64,000 nucleotides of DNA, from contig CALXWJ010000065.1 of NCBI GenBank assembly GCA_944392335.1, forward strand, positions 1 through 64,000. The letters are read 5' to 3'. The notes under the pieces are model-generated. The model saw nothing but the letters and a program-made list of their open reading frames with translations, did not search any database and was not told the origin of the DNA. The translations under genes and the position numbers were made by a program. This DNA is from an uncultured Clostridia bacterium. GTDB lineage: Bacteria; Bacillota; Clostridia; UBA1381. Below are positions 60,122 to 64,000 of this stretch, piece after piece; position 1 is the stretch's first letter; every line of letters begins with the position of its first letter.

Positions 60122-61957
60122 TTAATAGGGTTCAAATGCTGATAATATACTCTCGGGGGTAGTATCTTCAAAAATATTTTTTACTATCATTCCGTTAGCC
60201 TCAACTATTCCGCCGTCATAAGGTGTAAAGGTTACACTGACCGCAAAATCATCGTCATACAGATACAGATATGTCATCTTTTCCGAAAGCCCGTCAAAAA
60301 GGAATATATCCTTATTGGAAAGCAATGATGCTGCGGCAATCATTTCAACACCGTCACGGGCATTTAAAATGCTTACCATATGAGAATTGAAATCATATTT
60401 TTTCTTAATTATATTCTTTAATTCATCATTAATTTCCAGTCCCTCCGCATTAAAGGCAAGGTCAAAAAGTTTGTCATATTCACCGCTTATCTTTACTGCT
60501 GTGACGGGTGTTTCATAATCCTGCTGTCCGATTTTATCCATAAGCTCCGAAACGCCGTTATCGGCATCCGTAATTGTACGGTATATATCAGACTCTGCAA
60601 GCATATCTATTGTTTTTGCAATTTCAAGGCCTTTATCATAAAGTGTTTCATTTTCCGCCGTTCTTTCGACAGGTTCAATATTTATGACTTCTTTTACCGA
60701 CTCCGGCACACCGGAAACTATAATTTCGGTAGGGCCGTCCGCGCCGCCTATTATGCCTATGCTCGGTTGCTGTGCCGCATACACTCTCATTATGGTTGTA
60801 ATTGCCTGTTCAACAGTGTAACTGTCATTAGGTGCAAAATTGTTTTCTCCCACACCGTTCATAACTCCCATATTACACATTACCTGAACGGCACTGCCTG
60901 CCCAGTCTGATATTTCATCTTCGTCATCAAATACAAAATACATTTCGGTAACCGCAACAGGGATTGTTTCATTTATCATACGGTTAAGAATTACAGCGGC
61001 TTCCTCACGGGTAAGATTGTCATTCGGTGCAAATTCCGTTTCAGTTTTACCGTTAATGATTCCCATTTTATTTAATGCGGCTATCTTTTCACTATCGGTA
61101 TCAGTAAATGGCGAAGAAGCACTTTCGATGTCAATTTCAAGAATATTAATATAATTATATATCATATCGCAGAATTGTTCTCGTGTTATAGGTGCAGAAT
61201 AAACATACTTTTGTGTTTGGTCGATGATACCCATGGCGTTTGCGGCGTCAATGCTTTTCATTGCCCATTCACTCGGTGCGGAAACGGCAACCTCAGAATC
61301 TGCCTGTTGTGCTGCGGCAGATTCTTGAAATTCTTCCTCCGTTGGATAAACTATCTTATATTCATAGTTATATTCAGCTTCTTCGTCAAAGGGCTTATTA
61401 AGCTCGTATTTTTCTATAAGCCCGGTTATCGTTCCATCTTCGATAAGCTGTATGACAGCATTATTGAAAAGGGTATATGTTGTAGGATCGGGATCTCCTG
61501 ATGCTTCTACAATCTTTGATTTTTCAACCGAATTGTCGGGGAATACAATAGCATAGTTTTCAACCGTTGTTCCAACCGTTTCGCCGTTGTTATAGGTTAC
61601 ATCGGCAGTCAGATACGGTATTGTAAAGTCCATGTTCTTTTTCCTTTCGTCGGTAATTGTAAAGGCAGATATTACACAATCAATGTCACCGTTTGAAAGA
61701 GAAGGAACAAGCTCCTCAAAAGGCATATCTACATAGTCAATGTCATAACCTGTTATTTCACCTATTCTATTCATAAGTTCAATGTCAAATCCGGTCAATT
61801 CTTCATTATTGTAATATTCAAAGGGTTTAAATTCAGCATTTATTCCTACAGTAACTGTCCCCTTTGACACAGCCTCACCGTTTTCCTCCGCCATTGCTGC
61901 CGATGATGTCGTCAGAAAAGCGGCAATAGCTAAATATAGCGATAATATTTTTCTCAT
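60122..61957 (-). CDS. Truncated solute-binding domain fused to SLH repeats
   Basis: Exported protein of 611 residues with a signal peptide ending near SSAAMAEE. Residues 33-120 are the first lobe of a family 3 (amino-acid type) binding protein (GTVTVGINAEFKPFEY, SLSNGDIDCVISAFTITDER). The second lobe is mostly missing: after IPYLTADV the chain jumps to YAIVFPDNS...LIEDGTITGLIEKYEL (about 135-186), some 70-80 residues short of the family. Three SLH repeats follow (about 228-395), then GIIGGADGPT (401-410) and a 200-residue C-terminal region of unknown fold. The ATG at 61957 (AGAAGG seven bases before) is used rather than 62002. It is probably a wall-bound protein that may have lost transport function. 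Confidence 0.8.
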   Translation of the reverse strand: MRKILSLYLAIAAFLTTSSAAMAEENGEAVSKGTVTVGINAEFKPFEYYNNEELTGFDIELMNRIGEITGYDIDYVDMPFEELVPSLSNGDIDCVISAFTITDERKKNMDFTIPYLTADVTYNNGETVGTTVENYAIVFPDNSVEKSKIVEASGDPDPTTYTLFNNAVIQLIEDGTITGLIEKYELNKPFDEEAEYNYEYKIVYPTEEEFQESAAAQQADSEVAVSAPSEWAMKSIDAANAMGIIDQTQKYVYSAPITREQFCDMIYNYINILEIDIESASSPFTDTDSEKIAALNKMGIINGKTETEFAPNDNLTREEAAVILNRMINETIPVAVTEMYFVFDDEDEISDWAGSAVQVMCNMGVMNGVGENNFAPNDSYTVEQAITTIMRVYAAQQPSIGIIGGADGPTEIIVSGVPESVKEVINIEPVERTAENETLYDKGLEIAKTIDMLAESDIYRTITDADNGVSELMDKIGQQDYETPVTAVKISGEYDKLFDLAFNAEGLEINDELKNIIKKKYDFNSHMVSILNARDGVEMIAAASLLSNKDIFLFDGLSEKMTYLYLYDDDFAVSVTFTPYDGGIVEANGMIVKNIFEDTTPESILSAFEPY

Positions 61958-62050
61958 GGTCATACCTTCTTTCTGATAAATAATATATAAATAGCCATCC
62001 ATTCTTTTAACTAAATAGTTATTATCTGTCTAACTAAAAAACCTTAAAAG

Positions 62051-64000
62051 TTACATGACGGTTTCCGGCTCTGTTATAGGGATCATATTTTCAAAATCCC
62101 ATACAAAAACCTTTATTTCATCATACACTTCATTTGCATAAAATGGGATAACCGCACTATTGTCATATTCAAATTTGCCGATATAAGCAAGTGTACCGTC
62201 CTTATAGCATGCAAGCATGATACTGTTTCCCTCAGGTATACCCGCAGGAGTTATTATATATATCCCATTTATCTTTGTTGTCGTGGTATAAGAGGTTTTC
62301 TCCCATACGGCATATAAGGTTATATCCTTCATTCCAACCGTAATAGCTTCACCCGGCTGATACTCTGCTTCCGACATATCTGCCGCTTTAGCCCAGCCAA
62401 GAAAAGTATACCCTGTGCGAGACGGAACTTCGTTTGTTAGTAAAACATCAGAATCTATATTTACCTTTAACGTTTTCCATATATCCCCTCCGTCGTTAAT
62501 ACTGTAATTTAAGTTTATTTTTAAAGCATAATGTATATTTGCCTCTAAAACATATCCCTCATCCATACCAATAATAACATTGCTCCATTGTTCTTTGCTT
62601 CCAGTATAATATATATCTGTTAAATTTGTACAATTAATAAATGCACCATTTGCAATGCTTGTAACGCTGTTTGGAATTGTTACACTTTTTAAACGTGTAC
62701 AGGAATCAAACACTCCTTCTCCAATTCTTGTAATGCTGTCAGGAATTATTATGCTTGTTAAGCTTGCACAACTACTAAATGCACACTCTTCAATAATTGT
62801 GACGCTACTGGGAATTATTACACTTTCCAAAGTTTTGCTGCCAAGAAACGCATTATATCCAATTCTCGTCACACTATCCGGAATAATGTAAGTTTTATTT
62901 GTTTTTCCGGCAGGATATGTAATAATGGCTGTTTTTTCTTTATTGTACAACACTCCGTTTATTTCGCTGTACTTAGGATTGTCTTCTTCAACATAAATAT
63001 TTTCAAGGCTTTCACAAAATGAAAACACACCTTTTCCTATAATTATCACACTATCAGGAATTGTTATACCTGTCAAATTCCAACAAGAACTAAACGCACT
63101 TTCTGCAATGACCTCAGTACCGTATTTTATACTATATTCTCCCGTTAAATTTATAATATCTACTGCAATTAAATATTTATTTATATATAATACATTATTT
63201 TCCCAATTCGATTTGTTATTATAATATTCCGTATTATAAAATGCACCTATTCCGATGCTTTTTACATTACCTGAAATTTCTATACTTTTTAAGCTTGTGC
63301 AATTATAAAATGCATAATCGCCAATTCTTATCACGCTGTCGGGGACTTTTATATTTGTAATATTAATATTTGTCATATTGTACGAAGCCCGAAAAGCCCA
63401 GTCACCAATACTGATTGTTCCTGCTTTTACTTCGTATTCTCCTGACAGATCATTATTTGCACGAATTAGGTGATTTCCTATATACAACACACCATTTTCC
63501 CAGTTTGATTTATTATTATAATATGCCGTATTATAAAACGCATCCACACCAATGTTTGTTACACTGTCAGGAATTGTAATACTTTTTAAGCTTATGCATT
63601 CACAAAACGCACTGTACCCAATACTTATTACATTTTCGGGGATTGTTATACTTGTCAGATTGCTGCATCCATAAAATGCATCCACACCGATGTTTGTTAC
63701 ATTATCAGATATTGTTATACTCGTCAAACTTTCGCATGAACTAAATACACCATTTCTAATGCTTGTCACTCCATTCGGGATTGTTATATTTGCCAAACTT
63801 TTACAGCCTTGAAAAGCATAATCACTTATAATTGTTACATTTTCTGAAATTGCTACATTTGTTAAACTGCTGCATCCGGTAAATGCTCCATATCCTATAC
63901 TTACTACACTTTCCGGAATTAATACACTTGTTAAACCGCTGCAACCTTCAAATGCAAAATTGCCTATACTTGAAATGCCATACGGAATAATTAATTCTGT
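62051..64000 (-). CDS. BspA-like leucine-rich repeat protein (5' end outside window)
   Basis: Partial surface protein; the open frame continues past the window edge, so the start and any signal peptide are not seen. At least 649 residues are present. The N-terminal two-thirds are about 23-residue BspA/LRR_5 repeats (TIPDSVTNIGVDAFYGCSNL-type) interrupted by YYNNKSNWENGVLYIG units. An InlB-type B repeat follows (SRTGYTFLGWAKAADMSEAE), then the shared terminal beta module ending IKVFVWDFENMIPI. It probably functions in adhesion or glycan binding. It lies 93 bases upstream of the SLH fusion gene on the same strand. Confidence 0.85.
   Translation of the reverse strand, partial: TELIIPYGISSIGNFAFEGCSGLTSVLIPESVVSIGYGAFTGCSSLTNVAISENVTIISDYAFQGCKSLANITIPNGVTSIRNGVFSSCESLTSITISDNVTNIGVDAFYGCSNLTSITIPENVISIGYSAFCECISLKSITIPDSVTNIGVDAFYNTAYYNNKSNWENGVLYIGNHLIRANNDLSGEYEVKAGTISIGDWAFRASYNMTNINITNIKVPDSVIRIGDYAFYNCTSLKSIEISGNVKSIGIGAFYNTEYYNNKSNWENNVLYINKYLIAVDIINLTGEYSIKYGTEVIAESAFSSCWNLTGITIPDSVIIIGKGVFSFCESLENIYVEEDNPKYSEINGVLYNKEKTAIITYPAGKTNKTYIIPDSVTRIGYNAFLGSKTLESVIIPSSVTIIEECAFSSCASLTSIIIPDSITRIGEGVFDSCTRLKSVTIPNSVTSIANGAFINCTNLTDIYYTGSKEQWSNVIIGMDEGYVLEANIHYALKINLNYSINDGGDIWKTLKVNIDSDVLLTNEVPSRTGYTFLGWAKAADMSEAEYQPGEAITVGMKDITLYAVWEKTSYTTTTKINGIYIITPAGIPEGNSIMLACYKDGTLAYIGKFEYDNSAVIPFYANEVYDEIKVFVWDFENMIPITEPETVM

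Noticed and set aside
60716-60760. Decarboxylase beta subunit suggested by GIIGGADGPT
   Set aside because: Only the short peptide is shared; the rest is a secreted binding/SLH protein without the membrane segments of OadB-type proteins.
1-64000. tRNA or rRNA genes
   Set aside because: No cloverleaf with a GGTTCRA-type arm and CCA-compatible stem, and no rRNA-like conserved stretch, was found in any intergenic region.

Overview
The window is AT-rich DNA from a spore-forming member of the Clostridia (Firmicutes). The evidence is spoIIIAA-spoIIIAB, an uninterrupted sigK, spoIIP, S-layer-homology (SLH) proteins, YesM/YesN-type regulation and a ferredoxin-linked 2-oxoacid oxidoreductase operon. 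The mix of SLH proteins, very large secreted beta-helix and SGNH proteins and BspA-type leucine-rich repeats suggests a gut or rumen polysaccharide degrader (Oscillospirales/Monoglobales-like). The genus cannot be fixed from the sequence.

Layout. 0.1-2.6 kb: sporulation genes spoIIIAB, spoIIIAA and sigK (minus strand). 3.0-4.1 kb: a single alpha/beta-hydrolase esterase. 4.2-31.1 kb: a cell-surface polysaccharide locus. A minus-strand response regulator/histidine kinase pair faces a tightly packed plus-strand run (7.6-23.8 kb) of solute-binding lipoprotein, SLH protein, SLH-like protein, LamG-like protein and two giant beta-helix proteins, the second fused to an SGNH esterase. A 1580-residue LRR/SGNH protein and a leaderless beta-helix protein follow. 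31.5-35.6 kb: LysR regulator and a methionine-type ABC transporter (metQ, metN, metI), in which MetQ is circularly permuted. 35.8-39.6 kb: a BlaI-type repressor with two operators, a BlaR1-like remnant, a nitrilase-family amidase and two small proteins. 39.9-43.2 kb: a five-gene 2-oxoacid:ferredoxin oxidoreductase operon. 43.5-49 kb: two AraC regulators with SDR, dehydroquinate-dehydratase-like and MDR enzymes, and a broken Gfo/Idh/MocA gene. 49-54.5 kb: aldo/keto reductase, DUF1893, a coiled-coil protein, spoIIP and a GH13 enzyme. 54.7-59.5 kb: a four-gene sugar-acid operon (enolase-superfamily dehydratase, metallo-beta-lactamase-fold hydrolase, SDR, RraA-type lyase) with an AraC regulator. 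59.5-64 kb: a scar of a tandem duplication, a solute-binding/SLH fusion protein and a BspA-like LRR protein running off the window.

The most unusual items are: (1) a MetQ lipoprotein whose two halves are in swapped order; (2) a family of about ten 45-190 bp intergenic elements made of consecutive hairpins with compensatory base changes, concentrated between 31 and 40 kb and often abutting stop codons; (3) the surface-enzyme operon with its own two-component system and a binding protein lacking permease genes; and (4) several gene wrecks (BlaR1 remnant, Gfo/Idh/MocA pseudogene, duplicated AraC/SLH fragments). Everything is read by eye; no database search was run.
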